A stretch of DNA of 64,000 nucleotides from Flavobacteriaceae bacterium (GCA_018402135.1 JAGYJF010000003.1:930001-994000), one strand, 5' to 3'. Positions 32,397-42,446 are shown, numbered from the stretch's first letter. Numbers and translations: made by a program. The notes: generated by a model from the letters alone, not told the origin.

Positions 32397-32768
32397 TTAG
32401 TAACTCGTTTCTATCAGCGTTGACTTTGCGTCTCCCCATAAACTTTCAATATCGTAGTAGTCTCTTATATGTTTTTGAAAAACATGTACTACAACATTCA
32501 CGTAATCAATTAAAACCCACTCGGCATTGTCTTCACCTTCTACATGCCAGGGTTTATCCTTAACTTCTTTGCTAACTTTTTTCTGAATTGAATTTACAAT
32601 GGCTTTAACTTGCGTATTCGACGTGCCTTCACAAACAATGAAGTAATCACAAACTGTATTGTCTATAGCTCTTAAATCTAAAATATTAATTTCCTTTCCT
32701 TTAACATCTTCAATACCACCAAGAATCGCTGTTATGAGTTGATCTGCAGTTATTTTCGTTTTCGTCAT
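32397..32768 (-). CDS. rsfS: Ribosome silencing factor RsfS
   Basis: A 123-residue Iojap/RsfS protein. Family motifs: ILDLRAIDNTVCDYFIVCEG, PWHVEGEDNAEWVLIDYVNVVVHVF and RDYYDIESLWGDA. It binds L14 and blocks subunit joining under nutrient limitation. It is ten bases upstream of ftsH in an apparent operon, and divergent from birA. Confidence 0.95.
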   Translation of the reverse strand: MTKTKITADQLITAILGGIEDVKGKEINILDLRAIDNTVCDYFIVCEGTSNTQVKAIVNSIQKKVSKEVKDKPWHVEGEDNAEWVLIDYVNVVVHVFQKHIRDYYDIESLWGDAKSTLIETSY

Positions 32769-32788
32769 TAATTATAATTAATTTTATG

Positions 32789-32796
32789 CAAAGTTA
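32789..32796 (-). promoter_or_regulatory. -7 box for rsfS-ftsH
   Basis: TAACTTTG on the minus strand, 20 bases before the rsfS ATG. No convincing -33 TTG was found at standard spacing. Confidence 0.5.
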
Positions 32797-32863
32797 TTAT
32801 TTTTTTATTTCTTTTGAACTTTTAAATTTCATAAGAAATATATAAAAAACAGAACATTTATTG

Positions 32864-33598
32864 ATGCAGATAATCAAACTTAATGCCACTGATTCTACCA
32901 ATACTTATTTACGAGAACTTTCAGTAAATAAAGAACTTGAGGATTATACCGTTGTGACGGCGAACCATCAAACCAATGGTCGTGGTCAAATGGGTACTAA
33001 TTGGGAATCGCAATCAGGTAAAAACCTAACTGTTAGTGTATTTAAAGACGTTTCTTGGTTAGGGGTGGCTAATCATTTTTTTATTAGCATGGTGGTATCA
33101 TTGAGTTTGGCTAAAACTTTAAATGAAATAATGGTGATGAATGTTAAAATTAAATGGCCTAACGACATTTTGTCAGACAATTATAAATTAGGTGGAATTC
33201 TAATTGAAAATATCATTAAAAATAACCAATTAAAAGCCTCTGTCATAGGTATAGGGCTCAATGTGAATCAGACAATTTTTGATAATTTACCGCAAGCATC
33301 GTCCATTCAAAATATTACCGGTCGTCATTTTTCATTGGAAGAAATTTTGAATATGCTTGTTGAAAATTTGATGTATTTCTTCAACGAACTACAATATAAG
33401 CATGCGTTTGTTGAATTGAAACAAGCGTATGATGACAAATTGTTTCGAATACATAAACCATCGACTTTTAAAGATAAAAAAGGAAATCTAATTGCTGGTT
33501 ACATTCATGGCACTGACGCCTATGGAAACTTGCTACTGCTTTTGGAAAATCAGGTTATAAAATCTTATGGTTTTAAAGAGTTAGAGCTTCTATACTAG
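32864..33598 (+). CDS. birA: Biotin--[acetyl-CoA-carboxylase] ligase
   Basis: A 244-residue class I ligase without the N-terminal DNA-binding helix-turn-helix of E. coli BirA, so it should not be a repressor. The biotinyl-AMP loop GRGQMGTNWESQSGKNL (about 44-60), KWPNDIL and GGILIE are present, with a C-terminal SH3-like domain. It attaches biotin to acetyl-CoA carboxylase. The ATG at 32864 follows a TTG codon. It shares a CTAG stop overlap with the next, convergent gene. Confidence 0.93.
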   Translation: MQIIKLNATDSTNTYLRELSVNKELEDYTVVTANHQTNGRGQMGTNWESQSGKNLTVSVFKDVSWLGVANHFFISMVVSLSLAKTLNEIMVMNVKIKWPNDILSDNYKLGGILIENIIKNNQLKASVIGIGLNVNQTIFDNLPQASSIQNITGRHFSLEEILNMLVENLMYFFNELQYKHAFVELKQAYDDKLFRIHKPSTFKDKKGNLIAGYIHGTDAYGNLLLLLENQVIKSYGFKELELLY

Positions 33599-33990
33599 AT
33601 AGCAGTCTTTACGTTTTGGGCTAAAGTTTCTATAAACTTAGTTATCGGACCTTTAATCATCATTGCCATCATTGGATTAAAATCACCATCAAAGGTCAGT
33701 TTAACATCACTTGATTCTGAACCTGTTTCCGATATGTGAGCTGTAAGATTAAAATCTAATTTTCCGCCAGCTGCGCCCAAAACGATTTTGTTTGGTGCTA
33801 CAGCGTCTTTCTTTTTTAAAATTATCTCTGGCATTCCTTTGAGTGCAAAAAGAAATTTTTCAGAGTCTAAAACCTCAAATTTACTTATGGTGTCTGGCAT
33901 TAATTTTTCAAAGTTGTCAACTTTACTTAAAAATTCAAATACGATGTTTGAACTTTGGTTAACGGGAACTGTGGGAGATTCTATATTCAT
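33595..33990 (-). CDS. SRPBCC (START-like fold) family protein
   Basis: A 131-residue protein with a helix-grip-fold pattern: FEFLSKVDNFEKLMPDTISKFEVLD near the start, beta-strand-rich centre, and a C-terminal long helix (KGPITKFIETLAQNVK). It resembles CoxG/polyketide-cyclase-like proteins that bind hydrophobic ligands. No ligand can be assigned. It lies seven bases downstream of pyrE, so probably cotranscribed with it. Confidence 0.7.
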   Translation of the reverse strand: MNIESPTVPVNQSSNIVFEFLSKVDNFEKLMPDTISKFEVLDSEKFLFALKGMPEIILKKKDAVAPNKIVLGAAGGKLDFNLTAHISETGSESSDVKLTFDGDFNPMMAMMIKGPITKFIETLAQNVKTAI

Positions 33991-33997
33991 GAATTAA

Positions 33998-34642
33998 TTA
34001 ACTATTTTGCCATTCCGACGGGTTGGCGTTCCATTGACCTAAGAGTTGTGCTTCATCCTCAGTGATGTAATTTGTTTGTTTCGCTTTTTCAAGTAATGCT
34101 TCGTAATTGCTTAAGGTGTGCAGCACCATATTATCAGATTTAAAATTTTGTTTCGCAACATCAAATCCATAGGTGAAAATGGCCACCATTCCTAAAACTT
34201 CTACATTTGCTTCTTTAAGTGCGTTTACGGCATTTAAACTGCTTTTTCCAGTACTGATAAGATCTTCAACCACTACGACCTTTTGATTTTTATATACTTG
34301 ACCTTCAATTTTGTTTTGTCTGCCATGACTTTTTGCCTCTGGTCGTACATATATAAATGGCAGGTTTAAGGCATTGGCAACTAACATGCCAATTCCAATG
34401 GCACCTGTTGCAACACCTGCAATCACATCCGGTTTTCCGTATACATTAGTAATGTGATTTGCCATCTCATTACAAATGTAATTTCTAATTTCCGGAAATG
34501 ACAATATAATTCTGTTGTCGCAATATATTGGCGATTTCCAGCCAGAAGCCCATGTAAATGGCATATTTGGTTGCAGTTTTATAGCTTCAACTTGAAGCAA
34601 GAGCTCAGCTGTTTTTTCAGCGGTTTCGGTGTTAAAATACAT
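33998..34642 (-). CDS. pyrE: Orotate phosphoribosyltransferase
   Basis: A 214-residue type I phosphoribosyltransferase that makes orotidine 5'-monophosphate from orotate and PRPP. The PRPP-binding motif VVVVEDLISTGKSS is at about residues 122-135, and the flexible-loop lysine region YVRPEAKSHGRQNKIEG precedes it. A short extra segment at the C-terminus (TEDEAQLLGQWNANPSEW) is typical of flavobacterial forms. Divergent from the NUDIX gene. Confidence 0.95.
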   Translation of the reverse strand: MYFNTETAEKTAELLLQVEAIKLQPNMPFTWASGWKSPIYCDNRIILSFPEIRNYICNEMANHITNVYGKPDVIAGVATGAIGIGMLVANALNLPFIYVRPEAKSHGRQNKIEGQVYKNQKVVVVEDLISTGKSSLNAVNALKEANVEVLGMVAIFTYGFDVAKQNFKSDNMVLHTLSNYEALLEKAKQTNYITEDEAQLLGQWNANPSEWQNS

Positions 34643-34750
34643 GCGGTAAATTTAAACTATTTATACTAATTACTGATCAACTAATTTATTTTAGATTTTT
34701 GAAGGTTGTATTATTATTTTAATATTTTTACCGTTCTAGAAGGCACAATA

Positions 34751-35335
34751 ATGATTAAAGTTTTTGTAGGCGATAAGCCCATTATTCTCACTACTGAAGT
34801 ATTAAAAGAGCACAAATTTAAAAACTATTTGCTAAATAGCTTTTCTATTGGTCACGCGATTATGGAATTGAACAAGTCTAAAATTGAAAAGATTCATTTG
34901 ATCCATGATAATCCTGAAGAAATGTTGCCAATATTTTTAAAACTGTTGCCGATAGTAAAGGCCGCTGGTGGAAAAGTGATACACGAAAACGGAAAGATAT
35001 TATTTATTTACCGAAATGATAAATGGGATTTACCGAAAGGAAAAATTGAAAAAAAAGAATCGATAGAAACTGCAGCAATTAGAGAAGTAGAAGAAGAAAC
35101 AGGAGTAAATGGATTAAGAATCACCAAACCGCTCGAAACCACCTACCACATATTTAAACGTAATGGCCAGCATGCCATAAAAATAACCTATTGGTTTGAA
35201 ATGATCACTGATTTTGAAGGTTTGCTAACACCTCAGTTTACTGAAGGTATAACCAAAGTTTCGTGGTTAGACAACCAAAGTGCTAATTTGGTTTTAGACA
35301 ACTCTTATGCTAATATTAAATCTCTTATTGTTTAA
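34751..35335 (+). CDS. NUDIX hydrolase
   Basis: A 194-residue protein with an N-terminal region of about 75 residues that I do not recognise, and a NUDIX domain with a complete box: GKIEKKESIETAAIREVEEE then TGV, matching Gx5Ex7REUxEExGU. The family hydrolyses nucleoside diphosphates linked to another group; substrate unknown. I start at the ATG at 34751 (MIKVFVGDKP); an upstream TTG frame (34706) is unlikely. The 3' end overlaps the convergent peptidase gene by 11 bases. Confidence 0.85.
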   Translation: MIKVFVGDKPIILTTEVLKEHKFKNYLLNSFSIGHAIMELNKSKIEKIHLIHDNPEEMLPIFLKLLPIVKAAGGKVIHENGKILFIYRNDKWDLPKGKIEKKESIETAAIREVEEETGVNGLRITKPLETTYHIFKRNGQHAIKITYWFEMITDFEGLLTPQFTEGITKVSWLDNQSANLVLDNSYANIKSLIV

Positions 35336-37067
35336 GTAGTCTATAAACAGGATATTGCAAATGAGCGCTTTCATAAAATTCACTTTGTTTATGAATCCAA
35401 TCTAATTGGGCGTACCAATTGTTTGCAAATTCAGGTTCTAAGGATTTTTTCATATTAAATGCAATTTGAAGTCTTGGATTTTGAACCAATAATTCTAAAA
35501 TTTTGTCTTCCCAAACATAGGGTGAAAATCCTTCTTTTTGCTGAAGAATGGTATCAAAAAAATTCCAATTAAAAAATGAATCTACCGCCTGAGGCTCTAG
35601 GGTTTCTAGTAAATAACGTATTGCAGATTGTTGTGTTGGGACATAATAGTCACCTTCTCTAAATTTTACAGATTGAATACTAGTTTCTATTGAAGTATTG
35701 TAGTGAAGGTAATGGCCTTCGTATGGACTGTTTCGAGTTTTATAATCTTTAATCCTGTATGATGCTACCTTTAAAGTGGTGTCGCTTTCAAACCTAAAGT
35801 ATTCAACTTGGTTTAATTTGAGCAATTCTAAGACATTGTGCCATCCTTGAGGGATGAGATAGGCGTGCGGTATTAAAACGCTGTCCTTTGGTTTAAAAAA
35901 ATTTTGATAGGTTAGCTCTTTTTCAAAAGGTTTATTGCGGTCGTACTTTAATCGTGGTTTACCAGTAACAGTGCTTGTTAGCGTATCTGCTTCAAATCCT
36001 TTAAAATTTATGGTTGAGCTTTTTTCGGTATCCAATTCCCAATTGAGCGGATAGATGTCACCGGCTTTAAGCATTGAATTTTGCTCTTTTTTTAATGTTT
36101 TGATGAGGTCAGCATCAAAATCAACAATTTCCATGATGCTTTTCATAAGTTCGTAAGTGCCTTCAACGCGTTGTTTGTAAGGTTTTAGCATGTGTGTTTC
36201 TACCATCATACCTAAGGTATTGAAAAGGGTAGTATAACCAGTGGAATAACGTGGGGAATCAAAAAACTGAGAGAATCCTTGTTCTGGTGTACTGTTAAAT
36301 ACATTTACATAGGGTGTTATTGGCCATGATTTATCCTCAAGCGATTGCTCTAGTTTTGGCATTAATTGCTCCTGTAGATAAGTGCTAAGTGGTCCACCCA
36401 ATTTGTTATGCTGCGTGAATAAATGGGTGAGTACATATTGATAATCGGCGCCATTACTTACATGGTTATCAATAAAAACATCAGGTTTTACTTGATGAAA
36501 TATTTCACTAAAGGTTTTTGCGTTTTTAGTATCACATTTAATAAAATCCCGATTTAAATCAAAATTTCTTGCATTACCTCTAAAACCATATTCCAATGGA
36601 CCATTTTGATTAGTTCGTGAAGTACTATTGCGGTTTAAACTGCCACCAATGTTATAAATAGGAATGGTTGCGAGTACCACATTCTTTGGTGGAGAAACAG
36701 AGCCATCTGCTAAATCTCTAAACAACATCATGGTTGCATCAATGCCATCAGGTTCGCCAGGGTGAATACCGTTGTTAATTAGAATAATTCGTTTGTTGCT
36801 AGCAATGTTTTCGAAGTCAAAATTGTTATCTGGATTTAAAACCACTAAATGAAGTGGATGTCCAGAATCGGTTGTGCCAAAACTATCTAATTGAATGCTT
36901 GGATACGATTCTGAAAGTGTTTTATAAAACGCAATAACCTCATGGTAGGTAGCCGTTTCTAGACCGTTTGAAGCTTCAAATTTGGTTGTGAGTTTTTCAG
37001 ACTCTGAGCTGGTATTATTTTGGCAGGCCAAAATGGCAAATACCAAAATAAATAATAGTTTTTTCAT
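35325..37067 (-). CDS. M14 family zinc carboxypeptidase, putative lipoprotein
   Basis: About 580 residues. A lipoprotein signal MKKLLFILVFAILAC places it in the envelope. The M14 domain has the zinc motif in NNGIHPGEPDGID (HxxE), a further ligand region FIDNHVSNGADY, and the general-base region MMVETHMLKPY. A C-terminal domain of about 200 residues is not recognised. The ATG at 37067 gives the clean lipobox; a TTG eight codons upstream is rejected. Confidence 0.85.
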   Translation of the reverse strand: MKKLLFILVFAILACQNNTSSESEKLTTKFEASNGLETATYHEVIAFYKTLSESYPSIQLDSFGTTDSGHPLHLVVLNPDNNFDFENIASNKRIILINNGIHPGEPDGIDATMMLFRDLADGSVSPPKNVVLATIPIYNIGGSLNRNSTSRTNQNGPLEYGFRGNARNFDLNRDFIKCDTKNAKTFSEIFHQVKPDVFIDNHVSNGADYQYVLTHLFTQHNKLGGPLSTYLQEQLMPKLEQSLEDKSWPITPYVNVFNSTPEQGFSQFFDSPRYSTGYTTLFNTLGMMVETHMLKPYKQRVEGTYELMKSIMEIVDFDADLIKTLKKEQNSMLKAGDIYPLNWELDTEKSSTINFKGFEADTLTSTVTGKPRLKYDRNKPFEKELTYQNFFKPKDSVLIPHAYLIPQGWHNVLELLKLNQVEYFRFESDTTLKVASYRIKDYKTRNSPYEGHYLHYNTSIETSIQSVKFREGDYYVPTQQSAIRYLLETLEPQAVDSFFNWNFFDTILQQKEGFSPYVWEDKILELLVQNPRLQIAFNMKKSLEPEFANNWYAQLDWIHKQSEFYESAHLQYPVYRLLKQ

Positions 37068-37148
37068 AGTTGATAAAGTTGATTTCAAACATAAACATTT
37101 GTACAGAAATAGATGGAGTTTCAGTTTATTATTTCATTTTAAAAAGAG

Positions 37149-37156
37149 TAATTTTG
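37149..37156 (+). promoter_or_regulatory. -7 box for the CtlX-like gene
   Basis: TAATTTTG, 18 bases before the ATG at 37175. No -33 TTG at standard distance. Confidence 0.4.
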
Positions 37157-37174
37157 CGTTTCAATTTGTTATTT

Positions 37175-38110
37175 ATGTCTCAAACTACCAACACAATTTT
37201 AATGGTTCGTCCTGTAAATTTCAGGATGAATGAACAAACAGCGGTTAATAATTACTTCCAAACCGAAGCTAAATTAAAAAATGAGGAAATAAATAAAAAA
37301 GCTCAAGCGGAATTTGATGCCTTTGTTGAGGTTTTAAAAAACAATGGTGTGAATGTAATAGTTGAAAGTGACGATATTTTAATGGACACTCCCGATTCAA
37401 TATTCCCAAATAATTGGGTGAGTTTTCACGACGATGGTAATGTCGCTATTTATCCGATGTTTGCCGAAAACAGACGTAAAGAACGTCGCGAAGAAGTATT
37501 TATGCGACTAGAGAGCGAAGGTTTTAAAATTGAAAATATTATTGATTACACCTCGGCTGAGGATGAAGGTCTGTATTTGGAAGGTACTGGTAGTCTCGTG
37601 TTAGATCGGGAAAATAAAATTGCATACTGCGCCTTGTCGCCGCGTGCAGATGAGGATTTGTTCATCGAGTTTTGTGAAGATTTCGATTATTTTCCACTGC
37701 TTTTTAAGGCCAACCAAACTGTGAACGGTGAGCGATTACCAATTTATCACACCAATGTTATGATGTGTATTGGAACCAAATTGGCCGTGATTTGTTTAGA
37801 CTGTATTGATGATAAAAAAGAACGCAAGCAGGTTTTACAACACCTTAAAAACGCTGATAAAACAATTGTAAATATTTCTGAAATTCAAATGAATCAATTT
37901 GCAGGAAACATGTTGCAATTAAAAGGCGCCAATAATGCAGATTTATTGGTGATGAGTAAGGCTGCTCATACGAGTCTTACAAAAGCTCAAATTGAATTAA
38001 TTGAGCAACACTGCAAAATTGTATCAAGTTCCTTAGAAACTATTGAAACCTGCGGTGGCGGTAGTGCCAGATGTATGATGGCTGAGGTTTTTTTGCCACG
38101 AATAGATTAA
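37175..38110 (+). CDS. Citrulline-utilisation hydrolase-like protein (CtlX type, guanidino-modifying fold)
   Basis: A 311-residue protein starting MSQTTNTILMVRPVNFRMNE. Features of the amidinotransferase/deiminase superfamily: DSIFPNNWVSFHDDG, GTGSLVLDRENKIAYCALSPR, a central His (LPIYHTNVMMCIG), and a C-terminal Cys in TCGGGSARCMMAE, the expected nucleophile position. I recall the label CtlX for this subfamily from databases; the reaction is not established from this sequence. Frame continues upstream but those codons look non-coding. Confidence 0.8.
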   Translation: MSQTTNTILMVRPVNFRMNEQTAVNNYFQTEAKLKNEEINKKAQAEFDAFVEVLKNNGVNVIVESDDILMDTPDSIFPNNWVSFHDDGNVAIYPMFAENRRKERREEVFMRLESEGFKIENIIDYTSAEDEGLYLEGTGSLVLDRENKIAYCALSPRADEDLFIEFCEDFDYFPLLFKANQTVNGERLPIYHTNVMMCIGTKLAVICLDCIDDKKERKQVLQHLKNADKTIVNISEIQMNQFAGNMLQLKGANNADLLVMSKAAHTSLTKAQIELIEQHCKIVSSSLETIETCGGGSARCMMAEVFLPRID

Positions 38111-38139
38111 TTTCGTCCAGGTAAGTAATAATAATAGGA

Positions 38140-40185
38140 TTAGACGACTGCCTTAGGTAACTCAACAAAGAATTTACTGCCGACATTTTGAGTGCTTTCC
38201 ACCCAAATTTTACCATTATTTAATTCTACCAATTCTTTGCAAATGGTCAATCCGAGTCCAGTGCCTTTTTCGTTTTTAGTGCCAATGGTTGTGAAGGCAT
38301 CGTTTTTGAAAAGTCTGTCAAGGTTTTCTTTTGAAATTCCAACACCAGTGTCTTCAACACACAAGCGCACTTTTTCACCTAAATCCTGACTAGATACCGT
38401 AATAACATCGCCAACCCTGCTAAACTTCACAGCATTGGTAAGTAAGTTTTGAACCACAATTTCAACCATGCTTCTGTCGGCATAAACATAATCTTTTTGC
38501 GATTCGTCTATTACAACGATACGTTTTTGCTCAACTTTCTGTTCTATTAAATTTAATTTATTTTCAAAAACTTCTTTCACATTAAACAACTCAGGTTTTG
38601 GTTCTAAGTTTTGCATTTGCGATTTAGACCAATTCAATAAATTGTAAAGTAACATTGAAGCATTGTTTGCATTTTCACTTAGTTCTGGAATCAGCTCATT
38701 AAATTCTTCTTTAGAAATACTGTCTTCTTTTAATAAATCTAAAAATCCTTTGATAGATGATATAGAATCTTTTAAATCGTGTGAAACAATTGAAAACAAT
38801 CGGTCCTTCACCTTATTTATTTCTTCTAAATGTTTGGTTTGCTCTAGCGCAATAGCATTTTGCTCGGTAAGTTGTTTGTTTTTAGCAGCGAGACCAACAT
38901 GAAGATTTTTATTTTTACTGAATTGGGTACCAATAATAAACAAGCTGATTAATGAAATCAATAAGGCTGCTCCCAACAGGTAAGCAGCAATTTCAAATTT
39001 TTTATTCACTCCAAAATTATCCGAGCGTTTATTTACCACAGTATCATTTGCTAAACTAGTTAATGCAATTTGGCTGTTGGGCATTGCAATATCCTCTGGT
39101 ATTTTTGGCTTATTTAAGTTGTTGATTTCTTCTTTAAGATTGAAATATTTTCGTTGCCAATTAAAGGCATTTTGATAAAAACCACGCGTTGAATCTAACT
39201 CAATTTGTAATCGGTAGTTATTAAGCAATTCGTTTTTATTATTCGTTTTTAAGGCAATGTCAAGTGCTTCGCCCAATTGAATTTCGGCTAGTTTTAATTG
39301 CTTTTGCTTTAAATTAAGATTCCCAATAGCATTTAGCGATAGTAGAATTCCTTCCGGATTATTTTCTGTTCGATTGTATTGTAACCCTTCTAATAAAAAA
39401 TCGGTAGCTTTATCATATTCTTTAAATTGAAGATATTCATTTCCAATTCTAGGTAAGATTTCACCACGGATTACTTGATCGGTTTTTGGGTTGAGTAAGC
39501 TCAAGGTTTTCTCGTAATACTCAATGGCCTTACGATGTTCTTTTCTCATTGAATATAAGAGTGCTATATTTTTGGTTGAGTTTTTAATGCCGGAGCTATC
39601 TGCTAACTGCATTCTCGCTTTCAAGGCTTTTTGATTAAACTCTAATGATTTTTCTATTTGATTGGTATTGAAATAAGCCTCAGCAAGGTTATTATAGGCC
39701 TTACTCAATTCATCAGTTAAATTTCGTTTTTCAAAAATTTCTAAAGCCGAAAGAGAATTTTTAAGTCCGGTAGCGTAATTACCGCGTTTTATTTCAATCA
39801 ATCCAATACTGTTGCTAACTCTAGCAATTCCTAAGGTATCTTTAAGTTGCGAAAATAATTGTCGGGATTTTGTATAGTTGTCTAGAGCATTAAAATAATC
39901 GTCGCGGTCGGTATAAATCAAGGCGCGATAGTAATTAGCTTCGGCACTTCCCTTGGTGTAATTAATTTTATTAGATAACTGAAGCGTTTGATCAATATAT
40001 AGTAATGCTTTTCTATAATTTTGGGTTTTGTAAAGCACTTCAATAAGTTTTATAGAGGTGTCTACTTTGGCGGAATCTTGTTTTTGATAGGCAATTTCGA
40101 GAATAAGGTCATCTACTTGTTCGTTTTGCGAACGAGCAAATAGCACAAGCATAAGTGCAGTTATTATGAATAACTGCTGCTTCAT
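38140..40185 (-). CDS. TPR-containing sensor histidine kinase (orphan)
   Basis: A 681-residue protein: signal peptide, about seven tetratricopeptide repeats (residues 40-330, such as YYRALIYTDRDDYFNALDNY), one transmembrane segment near 400-422, a coiled linker, HisKA with the phospho-acceptor His in SIVSHDLKDSISSIKGFLD, and an HATPase domain with the N box NLLTNAVKF, DTGVGI and GTGLGLTICKEL. It should autophosphorylate and pass phosphate to a response regulator, but none is adjacent. Upstream lies a 485-base spacer. Confidence 0.93.
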   Translation of the reverse strand: MKQQLFIITALMLVLFARSQNEQVDDLILEIAYQKQDSAKVDTSIKLIEVLYKTQNYRKALLYIDQTLQLSNKINYTKGSAEANYYRALIYTDRDDYFNALDNYTKSRQLFSQLKDTLGIARVSNSIGLIEIKRGNYATGLKNSLSALEIFEKRNLTDELSKAYNNLAEAYFNTNQIEKSLEFNQKALKARMQLADSSGIKNSTKNIALLYSMRKEHRKAIEYYEKTLSLLNPKTDQVIRGEILPRIGNEYLQFKEYDKATDFLLEGLQYNRTENNPEGILLSLNAIGNLNLKQKQLKLAEIQLGEALDIALKTNNKNELLNNYRLQIELDSTRGFYQNAFNWQRKYFNLKEEINNLNKPKIPEDIAMPNSQIALTSLANDTVVNKRSDNFGVNKKFEIAAYLLGAALLISLISLFIIGTQFSKNKNLHVGLAAKNKQLTEQNAIALEQTKHLEEINKVKDRLFSIVSHDLKDSISSIKGFLDLLKEDSISKEEFNELIPELSENANNASMLLYNLLNWSKSQMQNLEPKPELFNVKEVFENKLNLIEQKVEQKRIVVIDESQKDYVYADRSMVEIVVQNLLTNAVKFSRVGDVITVSSQDLGEKVRLCVEDTGVGISKENLDRLFKNDAFTTIGTKNEKGTGLGLTICKELVELNNGKIWVESTQNVGSKFFVELPKAVV

Positions 40186-40670
40186 GATTGGTTAGTTTTT
40201 GTTTCTATGTAAATGTGATGCCAACTAGCCTTGAGGGAATGGTTAAGTAAGTTCACAATAAACAATAACAAAACTGTTAATGTTTGTTCTTTAAGTGTCA
40301 TCAACGTTTGGGACCTTGATTAATAGCATTCCAAAAATCACTAAACAATACTGAAAAAACTAATTTAAGGGATTTAATGCTCAAAAATTAGTTAAACTGA
40401 CAGTTGAACTACAAGAAAAATTCGACCTATCGATAAACGGCACAAATCATAGAAAATTGACCTATTTATCGACGAACAGCAATTATATTTAAATAATTCG
40501 CATAAACATATGGTAATCATTAATTTAAAAAATATATTGAATGTTTTCTTTGTCTAAGTATGATATAAAATTAAACATTTTTAAAACCATATTTTATCGC
40601 TTTTGAGCATGGCTTTTGATCTATTCATTTTTAATAAAAATGCTATCTTTGACCCTTATATAATTTGAAT
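40186..40670. other. 485-base intergenic region between the histidine kinase and argS
   Basis: No open reading frame, tRNA or strong hairpin was seen. It holds two GACCTAT words in TCGATA/TATCGA contexts (GACCTATCGATAAACG near 40425 and GACCTATTTATCGACG near 40462), which could be regulator half-sites, and the argS -7 box near its right end. The divergent orientation means promoters for both neighbours should lie here. Confidence 0.6.
40644..40651 (+). promoter_or_regulatory. -7 box for argS
   Basis: TATCTTTG, 19 bases before the argS ATG. A TTG at 40616-40618 is present but at a long 25-base spacing. Confidence 0.5.
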
Positions 40671-42446
40671 ATGACACTCCAATCCATTCTTGAGAATCAC
40701 ATAAAAAAAGCTGTTTTAGAATTATTTTCTGCTGAATTACCGGTGGTAGAATTTCAGGCAACGCGCAAAGAATTTTCGGGTGATATTACAGTTGTGATTT
40801 TTGGAATGCTCAGGCATGTTAAGGGAAATCCGCAGGTAATTGGAGAGAAAATAGGTGCCTATTTGCAAACTGAAGTAAACGAGGTTAAGGCTTTTAATGT
40901 AATAAAGGGTTTTTTAAATTTAGAAATTGAAGATACTTATTATGTTTCATTTTTAAATGGTATAAAGAATGATTTAAACTTTGGATTTGTAGAACCAGAT
41001 CAGCACGATGCTGTTATGGTAGAGTATTCATCACCAAACACTAATAAACCTTTACACTTGGGTCATATCCGAAATAATTTATTGGGTTATAGTGTAGCTG
41101 AAATCATAAAAGCCTCTGGTAAAAAGGTATATAAAACCCAAATTATTAACGATCGCGGTATTCATATTTGTAAAAGTATGTTGGCCTGGCAGCGTTTTGG
41201 AAATGGTGAAACACCGGAATCTACGGGATTAAAGGGTGACAAGCTAGTTGGTAATTATTATGTAAAATTTGACCAGGTTTACAAGAAGGAAGTTCAAAAT
41301 TTAATTGCCCAAGGAAAAACAGAAGACGAGGCCAAAAAAGAAGCACCAATATTGGTGGATGCTCAGAAAATGCTCTTAAAATGGGAAGCTGGCGATGCTG
41401 AAACAGTATTTCTTTGGAAAACCATGAACCAGTGGGTTTATAATGGATTTGAGGTTACTTATAAAAATTTAGGTGTTGATTTTGATAGTTATTATTACGA
41501 AAGCGAAACCTATTTGCTAGGAAAAGAATTTGTTAGTGAAGGCTTAAAATCAGGTGTTTTTTATAAAAAGGAAGATGGTTCGGTTTGGTGCGATTTAACT
41601 CCTGACGGATTGGATGAAAAAATCGTGTTGCGGTCCGATGGCACTGCGGTTTATATGACACAAGATATTGGCACCGCCATTCAACGTATAAAAGACCATC
41701 CCGATGTTAGTGGTATGGTATATACCGTGGGTAATGAACAGGATTATCATTTTAAAGTTTTATTTTTAATATTGAAGAAACTCGGCTTTGAATGGGCGAA
41801 AAACTTGTTTCATCTTAGCTACGGAATGGTAGATTTACCTAGCGGTAAGATGAAGAGTAGAGAAGGAACTGTAGTAGATGCAGACGATCTAATAGAAGAA
41901 ATGGCAACAACTGCCGCTGAAATTTCAGAAGAATTAGGCAAATTGGAAGGCTATTCCCAACAAGAAAGACAACAGCTTTACAAAACAATAGGACTTGGTG
42001 CTTTAAAATATTACATTCTGAAAGTGGACCCAAAAAAGCGTATCCTATTTGATCCCAAAGAATCTATCGATTTTCAAGGAAATACAGGTCCGTTTATCCA
42101 GTATACTTATGCGCGTATTCAGTCTATATTAAGAAAGGCCGAGTTAAATTCATCTTTTATTGAGAATGATATTGTATTGCACGAAAAGGAAAAGGAATTA
42201 TTAAAACAATTGGAGCTTTTTCCAGAGATTATTCAAAGTTCGGCACAGCAATACAGTCCAGCCCTAGTTGCTAATTATAGTTATGATTTGGTAAAAGCGT
42301 TTAATACTTTTTATCAAAATGTATCCATTCTAGGCGCAGATTTAGAAACTGAAAAAGCTTTTAGAGTCCAATTATCTCATACGGTTGGTAACACCATTAA
42401 GAATGCTTGTATGCTTTTGGGAATTGAAGTACCTGATCGTATGTAA
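40671..42446 (+). CDS. argS: Arginine--tRNA ligase
   Basis: A 591-residue class I aminoacyl-tRNA synthetase. The N-terminal Add1 tRNA-binding domain is followed by the HIGH-type signature SSPNTNKPLHLGHIRNN (HLGH, about 122-138). Downstream are MVDLPSGKMKSREGT, the KMSKS-equivalent region, and the DALR anticodon-binding domain (QYTYARIQSILRKAE onwards). The C-terminus MLLGIEVPDRM is typical. ATG at 40671 is preferred to the TTG two codons earlier. Confidence 0.96.
   Translation: MTLQSILENHIKKAVLELFSAELPVVEFQATRKEFSGDITVVIFGMLRHVKGNPQVIGEKIGAYLQTEVNEVKAFNVIKGFLNLEIEDTYYVSFLNGIKNDLNFGFVEPDQHDAVMVEYSSPNTNKPLHLGHIRNNLLGYSVAEIIKASGKKVYKTQIINDRGIHICKSMLAWQRFGNGETPESTGLKGDKLVGNYYVKFDQVYKKEVQNLIAQGKTEDEAKKEAPILVDAQKMLLKWEAGDAETVFLWKTMNQWVYNGFEVTYKNLGVDFDSYYYESETYLLGKEFVSEGLKSGVFYKKEDGSVWCDLTPDGLDEKIVLRSDGTAVYMTQDIGTAIQRIKDHPDVSGMVYTVGNEQDYHFKVLFLILKKLGFEWAKNLFHLSYGMVDLPSGKMKSREGTVVDADDLIEEMATTAAEISEELGKLEGYSQQERQQLYKTIGLGALKYYILKVDPKKRILFDPKESIDFQGNTGPFIQYTYARIQSILRKAELNSSFIENDIVLHEKEKELLKQLELFPEIIQSSAQQYSPALVANYSYDLVKAFNTFYQNVSILGADLETEKAFRVQLSHTVGNTIKNACMLLGIEVPDRM

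Noticed and set aside
40420..40480. The two GACCTAT words as a CRISPR or IS end.
   Set aside because: Only seven bases are shared, there is one pair, and no transposase or cas gene is nearby.
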